Source: Neorhizobium sp. UBA3556
GTDB taxonomy: Bacteria; Pseudomonadota; Alphaproteobacteria; Rhizobiales; Rhizobiaceae
Reading direction: 5' to 3'
Assembly (NCBI GenBank): GCA_002376235.1
Contig: DFNX01000013.1
Span: forward strand, 279,521 to 343,520
DNA: 64,000 nucleotides
The position numbers were made by a program, and so were the translations under genes. Shown here piece after piece: positions 53,193 to 62,820 of this stretch (position 1 is the stretch's first letter; the number at the start of each line of letters is the position of its first letter). The notes below the pieces were generated by a model. That model was not told where the DNA came from. It searched no databases and saw only the letters and a program-made list of their open reading frames with translations.

Positions 53193-53657
53193 TTAGGCCG
53201 CGCTATTGGCCTGCTCTTCGTTGAGGAAGGCGTAGATCGCTGAGGCGGAATCCGTCTGCCGCAGCTTGGCAGCAAGATCCTGGTCGCGCAGGATGCGTGC
53301 AATGCGCGAAAGCGCCTTGAGATGGTCGGCGCCAGCACCTTCCGGCGCGAGAAGCAGAAACACGAGATCAACCGGTTCGTCGTCCAGCGCCTCGAAATCG
53401 ACGGGGCTTTCCAGCCGTGCAAAAATACCGCTGATCGTGGAAATACCGGCCAGCTTGCCATGCGGAATGGCAATGCCATGTCCCACGCCCGTCGATCCCA
53501 GCCGCTCGCGCTGCAGGATGACGTCAAAGATTTCCCGTTCGGAAACGCCCGACAGCTTGGCGGCCTTGGTCGCCAATTCCTGCAGGAGCTGTTTCTTGGA
53601 GGTCGCTTTTAAGGCAGGGATAATCGCATCTTGATGCAGCAGATCTGCCAATGCCAT
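53193..53657 (-). CDS. ptsN: PTS IIA-like nitrogen-regulatory protein PtsN
   Basis: 154 residues. EIIA-Ntr domain with the phosphorylated histidine in STGVGHGIAIPHGKL, plus PVDLVFLLLAPEGAGADHLKALSRIARIL. Acts in the Ntr phosphotransferase system that links carbon/nitrogen status to potassium, sigma-54-related and stress functions. Follows hpf and rpoN on the same strand, as in most proteobacteria. Confidence 0.95.
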   Translation of the reverse strand: MALADLLHQDAIIPALKATSKKQLLQELATKAAKLSGVSEREIFDVILQRERLGSTGVGHGIAIPHGKLAGISTISGIFARLESPVDFEALDDEPVDLVFLLLAPEGAGADHLKALSRIARILRDQDLAAKLRQTDSASAIYAFLNEEQANSAA

Positions 53658-53720
53658 TCGTTTCTTCCTTTGTGCCGCGAAGGCAGGGGAAGCGTCGTTG
53701 CCGACGCCTCCCGAGTTTCC

Positions 53721-54299
53721 TTAGTTCTTGATATTGGTGGAGTCGATCCAGCCAATATTCCCGTCGTGGCGCCTGTAAACGATGTTCAGCTTCTCGTCAC
53801 CGGGGCTCCGGAAAAGAAGCACAGGTTCGTCCGTCATATCCAGTGCCATGACGGCCGTTGCAACTGTCATCGTCCGCAGTTGCTTGGTGGATTCGGCAAC
53901 GATGGTCGGAGCGAAATCGTCCGGAACTTCGTCGCCCTCGTCAGGCACGCGGTCCATGACCGTGTAGGCCACTTCTGCGAAACCGTTTTGCTGGTCCTTG
54001 CCAGCATGGTGATCCTTCAGGCGACGCTTGTAGCGACGCAGACGCTTTTCGATACGCTCGGCGGCAGCGTCGAAACTGCCCTGCGGATCGTTGGCTTCGC
54101 CTGCGGCATGAAGCACGATCCCCGTATCGAGATGCACTTTGCAATCAGCAGAAAAACGTGGGCCGGACTTCTCTACGATAACCTGGCTCGAATAGCCTCC
54201 ATCGAAGTATTTGGTTATGGCCTCCCCGATATGGTCCTCGATCTTCTGTCGGAAAGAATCACCGATTTCCATATGCTTACCGGAAACACGCACACTCAT
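53721..54299 (-). CDS. hpf: Ribosome hibernation-promoting factor (long form)
   Basis: 192 residues. N-terminal S30AE domain (MSVRVSGKHMEIGDSFRQKIEDHIGEAITKYF) and C-terminal dimerisation domain (RTMTVATAVMALDMTDEPVLLFRSPGDEKLNIVYRRHDGNIGWI), the long HPF that pairs ribosomes into 100S dimers. The ATG at 54299 has GAAGGAA upstream; the open frame before it is not coding. 206 bp downstream of rpoN, no gene in that gap. Confidence 0.94.
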   Translation of the reverse strand: MSVRVSGKHMEIGDSFRQKIEDHIGEAITKYFDGGYSSQVIVEKSGPRFSADCKVHLDTGIVLHAAGEANDPQGSFDAAAERIEKRLRRYKRRLKDHHAGKDQQNGFAEVAYTVMDRVPDEGDEVPDDFAPTIVAESTKQLRTMTVATAVMALDMTDEPVLLFRSPGDEKLNIVYRRHDGNIGWIDSTNIKN

Positions 54300-54505
54300 G
54301 GAATTATTCCTTCTTGTCGTGACTTGCGTGTTCCAGTCTACGCCAAGCCGCTCTCTCATCCAAGCCGTCCGAACCGATTGCAGCAAAATAGCGCTACCCG
54401 TCCTGCCTGCGCGGAAATACGGGCAAGCCCCGCCAGCGGCGGCGCTTCTAGCCTTCGTTGGCGGGGAAGTCAACGTCTCGACCTATGGATGTATTGTCGG
54501 GATAC

Positions 54506-56044
<1,539 letters not shown>

Positions 56045-56108
56045 GGTGGACGCTAAACTCCCGAAATCCCCGGCCGCACACTCATTGTCCAGCCGTCATC
56101 AGCGTATC

Positions 56109-56124
56109 TGGCACAAGAATTGCT
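56109..56124 (+). promoter_or_regulatory. Sigma-54 -24/-12 element facing away from rpoN
   Basis: TGGCACA-AGAA-TTGCT agrees with the TGGCACR-N4-TTGCW consensus at every fixed base, with exact GG-N10-GC spacing. It is on the plus strand in the gap between rpoN and lptB, while both genes run on the minus strand. A transcript would start near 56135 and run antisense into the lptB 3' end; alternatively RpoN bound here could block rpoN transcription. Confidence 0.7.
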
Positions 56125-56174
56125 TTTTTGAGAGATTTGGTCAAGCGTCGCGACAGCGGAATTATGACGCTATT

Positions 56175-56981
56175 TTAAAGGCTGAACTTGTCGCCAAGAT
56201 AAAGGCGACGCACATCCTGGTTGCTGACGATGTCGGAAGCCCTGCCATGGGTCAGCACTTCGCCTGCATGGATGATGTAGGCCCGATCGATAAGGCCCAG
56301 CGTCTCACGGACGTTGTGATCGGTTATCAGTACGCCGATGCCGCGTGCCGTCAAGTGTCGCACGAGGTTCTGGATATCGGAGACCGAAATTGGATCGACA
56401 CCCGCAAAAGGTTCGTCGAGCAGCATGAAGGACGGATCTGTTGCAAGCGCTCTGGCAATTTCCAGACGACGGCGTTCGCCGCCCGAAAGGGCCACCGCTG
56501 CAGACTTGCGAAGCTGGCTGATGTGAAATTCTTCCAGCAGCTCGTCGAGTTTTGCTTCGCGCTTGTCCCGGTTCGGTTCGTGAACCTCGAGTACGGCGCG
56601 AATGTTGTCTTCCACCGTCAGTCCACGGAAGATCGAGGCTTCCTGCGGCAGGTAGCCGACACCAAGCCGTGCGCGGCGATACATCGGCATCCGCGTCACT
56701 TCATTGCCGTTGATCGCGATCATTCCTTCGTCGACGGGAACGAGGCCGGTGATCATGTAGAAACAGGTCGTCTTTCCCGCGCCGTTTGGGCCGAGCAGGC
56801 CAACAGCCTCGCCACGGCGCACGACAAGCGAAACGCCGTTGACCACGCGTCTTGTATCATAGGTCTTGGAAAGGCCGTGCGCGACGAGGGTCCCTTCATA
56901 GCGCGCCTTGTCGCGTGCGATGAACGGTTCGGGCGAGGGGGCTTTCCTTGCCGATAACTGGGAGAGAAAAGGAAGTTTCAC
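56175..56981 (-). CDS. lptB: LPS export ABC transporter ATP-binding protein LptB
   Basis: 268 residues. Walker A LLGPNGAGKTTCFYMI, Q-loop YLPQEASIFRGL, signature LSGGERRRLEIARAL, Walker B MLLDEPFAGVDPIS, and ITDHNVRETL. The LptB-specific SYDT-like N-terminus here reads LSKTYDTRRVVNGVSL, after a ~30-residue rhizobial extension. Drives lipopolysaccharide extraction with LptFG. Follows lptA by 9 bp. Confidence 0.95.
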   Translation of the reverse strand: MKLPFLSQLSARKAPSPEPFIARDKARYEGTLVAHGLSKTYDTRRVVNGVSLVVRRGEAVGLLGPNGAGKTTCFYMITGLVPVDEGMIAINGNEVTRMPMYRRARLGVGYLPQEASIFRGLTVEDNIRAVLEVHEPNRDKREAKLDELLEEFHISQLRKSAAVALSGGERRRLEIARALATDPSFMLLDEPFAGVDPISVSDIQNLVRHLTARGIGVLITDHNVRETLGLIDRAYIIHAGEVLTHGRASDIVSNQDVRRLYLGDKFSL

Positions 56982-56990
56982 GTTACAGAA

Positions 56991-57560
56991 CTATTGTTGT
57001 GGCCGCGACTTTGGGTCGAGCATGATTTCAACGCGCCCGCCGCAGCTGTCGAGCTTTGCCTGGCCGCTCTCCATATGGACGGTCAGCTTGCATCCCTTGA
57101 ACACATTCGGCCCATCGGAAAGTACGACCTGCTTGCCGGACAGAACAAAGGTCTGGCTTGCCATGTCGAACTGGCCGGTCTCGGCAGTCGCCTGCTGCTT
57201 GCCGGAGCTCAGGAATACGGTGTCGTCGAGGAAGATCTTGTCGATATCCGCGTTGCCGCTGGAAATCGAAGTCGCGCTGCCGTCGGAATTGGCCTTTTCC
57301 TTGTACTGCACGGTCATCTTGCCGGCCTTCAGCGTGGTCGTTCCCTGCACGACATTCACGTTTCCGGTAAAGAACGCCTTCTTTTCCTGATCCTTGATTT
57401 CCAGCTGGTCGCTCTGAATCTGGATCGGCTGGTCGTTCGAAAGCTTCAATCCATCCATGCTGCTCGTCGTGGACTGAGCATGAGCGGTAACGCTGAGGCA
57501 GAATAACACGGCCACCGCGCTTGCGGCAGGAATGCTGAGTGAAAGACAACGATGCATCAT
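56991..57560 (-). CDS. lptA: LPS transport periplasmic protein LptA
   Basis: 189 residues with a signal peptide (AASAVAVLFCLSVTAHAQ). OstA/LptA beta-jellyroll repeats: IQIQSDQLEIKDQEKKAFFTGNVNVVQGTTTLKAGKMTVQY, FDMASQTFVLSGKQVVLSDGPNVFKGCKLTVHMESG. Forms the periplasmic bridge carrying LPS to LptD. Between lptC (11 bp) and lptB (9 bp). Confidence 0.93.
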   Translation of the reverse strand: MMHRCLSLSIPAASAVAVLFCLSVTAHAQSTTSSMDGLKLSNDQPIQIQSDQLEIKDQEKKAFFTGNVNVVQGTTTLKAGKMTVQYKEKANSDGSATSISSGNADIDKIFLDDTVFLSSGKQQATAETGQFDMASQTFVLSGKQVVLSDGPNVFKGCKLTVHMESGQAKLDSCGGRVEIMLDPKSRPQQ

Positions 57561-57571
57561 GGCGGCCGGGC

Positions 57572-58240
57572 CTACTTGCCTTTGTTACGGATGGCTGCGG
57601 GATCGAGATCAACCCGAACCTTGCCGGTGAAATTGAGAGTATGCCCCTTATCGATGATCTTCATCGAATCTGCAACAATGGAGCCTCCACTCATCGAGAT
57701 ATTCACCGGATCGGGAGTGTTCATGGTCCCACCCGGTATATCGAGATTGGCGGATTTGAAGTGTGCGGTAATGCCGTTGCTCAGATTGACATCGAACGGC
57801 GCGGTCAGCTTGAGGATGTCGGCACCGCGATCGAGGTCCGCACTGGAAGCGGTCACGCGTGCAATCAGTTCGTCGTTGATCGGCACGGCCGCCTTGACGT
57901 CCTTGAGCGTGATCAGGTTCGGGTTCTGAATGTCCTGAAGCGCCTTGTTGGCCAGCATCGAATAGCTGATGCCATCGCTGTTTCGGCCGGAAACTGCGGG
58001 GCGCTCCATGACGATCTTGCCGTCTTCTATCTTGGCGCTCTCGATCGACAGGTTTTCCGGCAGATAGGTGCGAATGATCGCCACGCCGACGAAAAGAAGC
58101 GAAATCACGCCGGCAGCGACCGGCAGGAGGATTTTCAGCCTGCCTACGCGCGAAGAATGGGAAAGCGCCGCATCGTAGGCGCTTGTCGGCGCCTGCATCG
58201 ATGTGAACATGTTTCCTGTCTTTCGGATATGCTGCAGCAT
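57572..58240 (-). CDS. lptC: LPS export ABC transporter protein LptC
   Basis: About 222 residues. One N-terminal membrane helix (RLKILLPVAAGVISLLFVGVAII) and a periplasmic LptC beta domain (GRNSDGISYSMLANKALQDIQNPNLITLKDVKA, GTMNTPDPVNISMSGGSIVADSMKIIDKG). Hands LPS from LptB2FG to LptA. Start is uncertain: ATG at 58240 has GGAATTTC, ATG at 58210 has AGGAAAC; both are acceptable. First gene of lptC-lptA-lptB-rpoN-hpf-ptsN. Confidence 0.9.
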   Translation of the reverse strand: MLQHIRKTGNMFTSMQAPTSAYDAALSHSSRVGRLKILLPVAAGVISLLFVGVAIIRTYLPENLSIESAKIEDGKIVMERPAVSGRNSDGISYSMLANKALQDIQNPNLITLKDVKAAVPINDELIARVTASSADLDRGADILKLTAPFDVNLSNGITAHFKSANLDIPGGTMNTPDPVNISMSGGSIVADSMKIIDKGHTLNFTGKVRVDLDPAAIRNKGK

Positions 58241-58399
58241 GAAATTCCGTTTCGTCCTTTCCGGCAATCTTGCGGGCCGCGCCTAGGGCATCGCACGCGA
58301 TCGTCGACCGCCAATATGGTTTTTATTCTTCAACAAACAATAATGGCGAACATAAAAACGTGATACGAAGCGCTGCAATCGGCCAAAATCAGGCCTATG

Positions 58400-58411
58400 T
58401 AAAGCGCTTTA
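58400..58411. promoter_or_regulatory. Perfect 12-bp palindrome before sppA
   Basis: TAAAGCGCTTTA ends 12 bp before the sppA ATG, in the divergent lptC/sppA gap. It could be a regulator site or overlap the leader; regulator unknown. Confidence 0.3.
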
Positions 58412-58423
58412 GGCATTGAGGGA

Positions 58424-59386
58424 ATGTTTATGGACCAAATGGCAATCGCGGATCGACGTCAATTGCGACGCAAGCTCAGCTTCTGGCGTGTCGCGGCGCT
58501 GGTCTTTTTTGCTGCCATCGGTTTCGTATCCTACTGGGCGATTGCGGGCGAACAGTCCGGCTCCACCGCTCCTCACATTGCCCGGGTGCGCATCACCGGG
58601 ATGATCGTTGATAATCGCGAATTGCTGGAGCGCCTCGATCGGATAGCGGAAAATACACAGGCCAAGGCGTTGATCGTGTCGATCTCCTCGCCCGGCGGCA
58701 CCACCTATGGCGGCGAGCGTATTTATCAGGCCATTCGCAAGGTGGCGGAAAAGAAGCCTGTCGTTTCCGACATTCGCACCTTGGCTGCCTCCGCCGGTTA
58801 TATGATCGCCACGGCAGGCGACACGATCGTTGCCGGAGAAAGCTCGATTACCGGCTCCATCGGCGTCATCTTCCAGTACCCGCAGGTCGACGAGGTGATG
58901 AAAAAGATCGGCATATCGCTTGAGGAGATAAAATCCGCACCGCTGAAGGCCGAACCATCGCCTTTCCATCCGGCCAGTGAAGAAGCCAAGACCATGATCC
59001 GCAACATGATCATGGATAGCTATGCCTGGTTTGTCGATCTCGTTGCCGAGCGCAGAAACCTCCCGCGCGATGAGGTCTTGAAGCTTGCTGACGGTACGAT
59101 TTTCACCGGCAGGCAGGCCCTGAACGTCAAGCTCATCGACAAGCTCGGCGGTGACGACGATATCTTGGATTATCTCGATACCCGTGATGTTTCTCGCGAC
59201 CTGCCGATCGTTGAATGGAAGAATCAGGAATCCTCTTCCTCGCTCTGGTTCGCCCAGGCGCTAACCGGACTTTTCCGTTTTGCAGGTATCAATTTGCCTC
59301 TGACGCCCGATGCCATTGATGGTTGGGGTCCCGGCAAGTTGTTCCTTGACGGTCTTGTCTCGGTTTGGCAGGTTGGCAAGGGTTGA
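58424..59386 (+). CDS. sppA: Signal peptide peptidase SppA (S49 family)
   Basis: 320 residues, the short one-domain form. One N-terminal membrane helix (VAALVFFAAIGFVSYWAIAG). The S49 core has ISSPGGTTYGGERIYQAI, the nucleophile serine in LAASAGYMIATA (S123), ESSITGSIGVI, and K170 or K175 in EEIKSAPLKAEPSPF as the base. Degrades cleaved signal peptides in the inner membrane. Followed 26 bp later by ihfB, the usual alphaproteobacterial order. Confidence 0.93.
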   Translation: MFMDQMAIADRRQLRRKLSFWRVAALVFFAAIGFVSYWAIAGEQSGSTAPHIARVRITGMIVDNRELLERLDRIAENTQAKALIVSISSPGGTTYGGERIYQAIRKVAEKKPVVSDIRTLAASAGYMIATAGDTIVAGESSITGSIGVIFQYPQVDEVMKKIGISLEEIKSAPLKAEPSPFHPASEEAKTMIRNMIMDSYAWFVDLVAERRNLPRDEVLKLADGTIFTGRQALNVKLIDKLGGDDDILDYLDTRDVSRDLPIVEWKNQESSSSLWFAQALTGLFRFAGINLPLTPDAIDGWGPGKLFLDGLVSVWQVGKG

Positions 59387-59412
59387 AAATCTAATTTTTT
59401 CAGGGGGCAACC

Positions 59413-59712
59413 GTGATTAAGTCTGAATTGGTACAGATCGTTGCAGCACGCAATCCGCATCTCTATCATCGCGACGTCGAGAACATCGTCAATGCCGTGC
59501 TCGATGAAATCACGGATGCGCTTGCTGGCGGTAACCGGGTAGAGCTGCGTGGCTTTGGCGCTTTTTCGGTGAAGAACCGCCCATCCCGTTCCGGGCGCAA
59601 CCCGCGCACGGGCGAAAGCGTCTTCGTCGAGGAGAAGTGGGTTCCCTTCTTCAAGACCGGAAAAGAGCTGCGCGAGCGCCTCAACCCCGGCATGGCCGAC
59701 GAGGACGATTGA
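59413..59712 (+). CDS. ihfB: Integration host factor beta subunit
   Basis: 99 residues. HU/IHF fold: MIKSELVQIVAARNPHLYHRDVENIVNAVLDEITDAL, RVELRGFGAFSVKNRPSRSGRNPRTGESV with the intercalating proline arm, and PFFKTGKELRERLN. Bends DNA with IHF-alpha, assisting sigma-54 promoters among others. Placed between sppA and the LapA-like gene. Confidence 0.95.
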   Translation: MIKSELVQIVAARNPHLYHRDVENIVNAVLDEITDALAGGNRVELRGFGAFSVKNRPSRSGRNPRTGESVFVEEKWVPFFKTGKELRERLNPGMADEDD

Positions 59713-59796
59713 GCGCGGACATTGCCGCAGGGGCTTGAAACCGCGGCGTCCGGACCAATCTGGTGCCGATGAACGAGAAATTGCCGGAGTAACCCC

Positions 59797-60108
59797 ATGA
59801 CGAAGCTTAAGCGCATTTTTTCGCTTGTCGTTTTCGTGCCCGTTGGCATCGTCCTGATCGTACTGGCCGTGGCGAACAGGCAGGATGTTACCCTGGCGCT
59901 CAACCCGTTCCGCCCACAGGATAGCGTTCTGTCCGTGTCTGCGCCCTTCTTCGTTTTCGTTTTTCTGGCTTTGCTGGTTGGTATGGCGATCGGCGCATCT
60001 TTAACCTGGTGGAAACAGGGCCGTTACCGCCGCCAGGCTCGTGTCGAAGCCAAGGAAGCTGTGAAGTGGCAGAAGGAGCATAAGGCGATCGTCGCACAAC
60101 GACGTTGA
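59797..60108 (+). CDS. LapA domain (DUF1049) membrane protein
   Basis: 103 residues with two membrane helices (SLVVFVPVGIVLIVLAVA; FFVFVFLALLVGMAIGASLTWW) around a short NRQDVTLALNPF loop, followed by a basic cytoplasmic tail, as in LapA/YciS proteins that assist LPS assembly. It follows ihfB by 84 bp. The exact function in alphaproteobacteria is not shown. Confidence 0.88.
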   Translation: MTKLKRIFSLVVFVPVGIVLIVLAVANRQDVTLALNPFRPQDSVLSVSAPFFVFVFLALLVGMAIGASLTWWKQGRYRRQARVEAKEAVKWQKEHKAIVAQRR

Positions 60109-60207
60109 CATAGCCGTCTTTCAAAGACCTTCTGTCAGGCGCCTTCGTCTTCACGAGTTTCTCGACATTTCTGATCATGCCGCGATCTGGCTTCGTTACG
60201 GTGCCGG

Positions 60208-61419
60208 ATGGGCTTTGCCGACGGCGCATCAGATGCTATCTGCTCCCGCATGAGAGCGAAGGATCAATCGTTGAAGAGTAGAGACAAGCGGACCGGCAAC
60301 AAGGCTGCCTCCAAGAGTGCTGCCGCTGGGGATAAGCGTGGCGGGAGCAAGCCCAAGCCATCGGCCGCGCCAGATCGACAGAGAATGAGCGAACCCCGCG
60401 CCAAGGAGATGAGGTCCAGAGACGTAACTTCGGCCGATGCCAAGCCTGCCACCCAGCCTTCTGCACAGACGCGACCGTTGCTCCTGCGCTCCGGTAATCT
60501 GCCCGACGAAAATGTTCCGATCATTCTCGAATCGAAAAATGCCGGCGATTTTCATCTGGTCGATAGCGGCAAGGGTCTGAAGCTCGAAAAATATGGCCCC
60601 TATTTTGTCGTCCGGCCCGAGGCGCAGGCGCTCTGGCAGCCGTCCCTTTCGGCTGATGTCTGGAACAGGGCAGATGCTGTCTTCACCGGCAATACCGATG
60701 AAGACGGCATGGGTCGCTGGAAATTTCCGCGCGAGGCGCTCGGCGAAACCTGGCCGCTCTCGCTTCTGGACATCGATTTTCAGGGTCGTTTCACAGCATT
60801 CCGCCATATGGGCTTCTTCCCAGAGCAGATCGTCCACTGGACCTGGGTGAGGGATCAGGTCGAAGAGGCAAAAGCCAAGGGGCGCACGCTCAAGGTTCTA
60901 AACCTATTCGGCTACACCGGTGTCGCCTCCCTCGTGGCAGCAGCTGCCGGCGCAGAGGTGACGCATGTCGATGCCTCCAAGAAAGCAATCGGCTGGGCGC
61001 GGGAAAACCAGGCTCTTTCGCGCCTGGACAAGGCGCCGATCCGCTGGATTTGCGAAGACGCGATGAAATTCATCCTGCGCGAGGAACGCCGGGGCAGTAC
61101 CTACGACATCATCCTCACCGACCCGCCGAAATTCGGCCGTGGCCCGAATGGCGAAGTTTGGGAACTGTTCGAGCATCTTCCCGTCATGCTCGATGTCTGC
61201 CGTGAACTTCTATCGAAGAATTCCGTCGGTCTGGTGCTCACGGCCTATTCCATCCGGGCAAGCTTCTATTCCATCCACGAACTGATGCGCGAGACCATGC
61301 GCGGCGCAGGCGGCACGGTGGAATCGGGCGAACTCGTCATCCGCGAAACGGGCATTGACGGTCAGAGCCGTGGCCGCGCCCTTTCCACATCCCTCTTCAG
61401 CCGCTGGGTTTCCCAATGA
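60208..61419 (+). CDS. Class I SAM-dependent rRNA-type methyltransferase (COG1092-like)
   Basis: Up to 403 residues. The first ~90 are lysine/arginine-rich low complexity, then a conserved domain: GLKLEKYGPYFVVRPEAQALW, VLNLFGYTGVASLVAAAAGAEVTHVDASKKAIGWARENQ (SAM site), and DIILTDPPKFGRGPNGEVW (the DPPK catalytic motif). Related to RlmI-type 23S m5C/m2G enzymes but without a PUA domain; target base unknown. The start may be the ATG at 60250. The stop overlaps the next ATG (ATGA). Confidence 0.85.
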   Translation: MGFADGASDAICSRMRAKDQSLKSRDKRTGNKAASKSAAAGDKRGGSKPKPSAAPDRQRMSEPRAKEMRSRDVTSADAKPATQPSAQTRPLLLRSGNLPDENVPIILESKNAGDFHLVDSGKGLKLEKYGPYFVVRPEAQALWQPSLSADVWNRADAVFTGNTDEDGMGRWKFPREALGETWPLSLLDIDFQGRFTAFRHMGFFPEQIVHWTWVRDQVEEAKAKGRTLKVLNLFGYTGVASLVAAAAGAEVTHVDASKKAIGWARENQALSRLDKAPIRWICEDAMKFILREERRGSTYDIILTDPPKFGRGPNGEVWELFEHLPVMLDVCRELLSKNSVGLVLTAYSIRASFYSIHELMRETMRGAGGTVESGELVIRETGIDGQSRGRALSTSLFSRWVSQ

Positions 61420-62276
61420 CAGACGATTTCAGAAAGCCGGGTGCCCGCAAGGTCGGGCAGGTGAAGGAAGTCACCTCGCTTGCCAACCCGATCATCAAGG
61501 ACATCAAGGCGCTTTCCAACAAGAAGGACCGGGAAGCTGCCGGCATCTTCATGGCCGAAGGTCTGAAGCTGGTCATCGACGCGCTGGAGCTCGGCTGGGA
61601 AATCCGCACCCTGATCTATGCCAAGGCCGCCAAGGGAAAGCCTCTGGTAGAGCAGGTCGCCACCCGCACCGTGGCCAATGGCGGCCTCGTGCTCGAAGTC
61701 TCGGAAAAGGTTCTCTCCTCGGTCACCCGCCGCGATAACCCGCAAATGGTCGTCGGTATCTTCGAACAGCGCTGGAAGCGCTTGGAAGACCTGACGCCCG
61801 CAAAGGACGAGACTGTCGTGGCGCTCGATCGTGTCCGCGATCCCGGCAATCTCGGCACGATCATCCGCACGGCCGATGCCGCCGGCGCTTCCGCCGTCAT
61901 CCTCGTCGGAGATTGCACTGACCCGTTCTCGCTGGAAACCGTCCGCGCCACGATGGGCTCGGTTTTCGCGCTTCCCGTGGTGAAATGCTCGGTGGAAGAG
62001 TTTCTCGGCTGGCAGAAGCGTTCAGGCGTCAATGTCGTGGCAACCCACCTCGCCGGTGCCGTCGATTACCGCACGGCCGATTACAAGTCGAAGCCGGTCG
62101 TTATCCTCATGGGCAATGAGCAGTCGGGTCTGCCGGATAATCTCGCCAACGCCGCAAACCGCACTGTTCGCATTCCGCAGCAGGGCCTCGCCGACAGCCT
62201 CAATCTCGCCGTCGCAACCGCCGTCATGCTGTTCGAAGCGCGCCGCCATCTCCTCACCCTGGAAGACAGAACATGA
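61416..62276 (+). CDS. TrmH/SpoU family RNA 2'-O-methyltransferase
   Basis: 286 residues. An N-terminal substrate-binding region (VTSLANPIIKDIKALSNKKDREAAGIFMAEG) precedes a SPOUT knot: motif 1 DRVRDPGNLGTIIRTADAAGA, motif 2 VILMGNEQSGLPDNL, motif 3 QQGLADSLNLAVATAVMLFE. Methylates rRNA or tRNA ribose; the site is not determined. ATGA overlaps at both ends link it to the methyltransferase before it and lspA after it. Confidence 0.92.
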   Translation: MTDDFRKPGARKVGQVKEVTSLANPIIKDIKALSNKKDREAAGIFMAEGLKLVIDALELGWEIRTLIYAKAAKGKPLVEQVATRTVANGGLVLEVSEKVLSSVTRRDNPQMVVGIFEQRWKRLEDLTPAKDETVVALDRVRDPGNLGTIIRTADAAGASAVILVGDCTDPFSLETVRATMGSVFALPVVKCSVEEFLGWQKRSGVNVVATHLAGAVDYRTADYKSKPVVILMGNEQSGLPDNLANAANRTVRIPQQGLADSLNLAVATAVMLFEARRHLLTLEDRT

Positions 62277-62761
62277 CGCAAGGCGCATCAGCACTGTCCC
62301 GCCCGCTGATCGCAGGGATCGTCATTGTGGTCGCGGTCATCCTCGACCAGGTGATCAAGCTTGCGGTCGAAGCCTATTTGCCCATGCATGAGGCGGTGCC
62401 GGTCATCCCGTATCTGGCGCTTTTCCGCACCTATAATCTCGGCGTTGCCTTCTCGCTTCTCTCCGGCATGGAGCGTGAGTTCATCATCGGCATGCGTATC
62501 GTCATCGTCGGTATCGTTCTCTGGCTCTGGCGCAAGACACCGGCTTCGCGGACCTTCGCCAATGCCGGTTTCACCCTGATCATCGCCGGAGCCATCGGCA
62601 ATCTCATTGATGGTTTGGTCTATGGTCACGTCATCGATTACATCCTGTTTCATACAGAGACGTGGTCGTTTGCCGTCTTCAATCTGGCCGATAGCTTCAT
62701 AACTATCGGAGCGGGCTTGGTTATTCTGGACGAGCTTGTCGGGTCGAAATCGCGCGATTAA
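62273..62761 (+). CDS. lspA: Lipoprotein signal peptidase
   Basis: 162 residues, four membrane helices. Cleaves prolipoprotein signal peptides after lipid attachment. The conserved GNLIDGLVYGHVIDYI and FAVFNLADSFI segments carry the catalytic aspartates (D122, D140), and YNLGVAFSLLSG matches the NxGxAF motif. ATG overlaps the stop of the RNA methyltransferase gene (ATGA). Confidence 0.95.
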   Translation: MTQGASALSRPLIAGIVIVVAVILDQVIKLAVEAYLPMHEAVPVIPYLALFRTYNLGVAFSLLSGMEREFIIGMRIVIVGIVLWLWRKTPASRTFANAGFTLIIAGAIGNLIDGLVYGHVIDYILFHTETWSFAVFNLADSFITIGAGLVILDELVGSKSRD

Positions 62762-62820
62762 GGCCCTGTTAAGCCGTCCTTCTAAGGATTGCGAAGGAAA
62801 GCCCGTGTAGGCTTAAGCCC

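Noticed and set aside
54428..54466. CCCCGCCA...TGGCGGGG inverted repeat after rpoN
   Set aside because: 23-base loop and no T-run; too weak to call a terminator.
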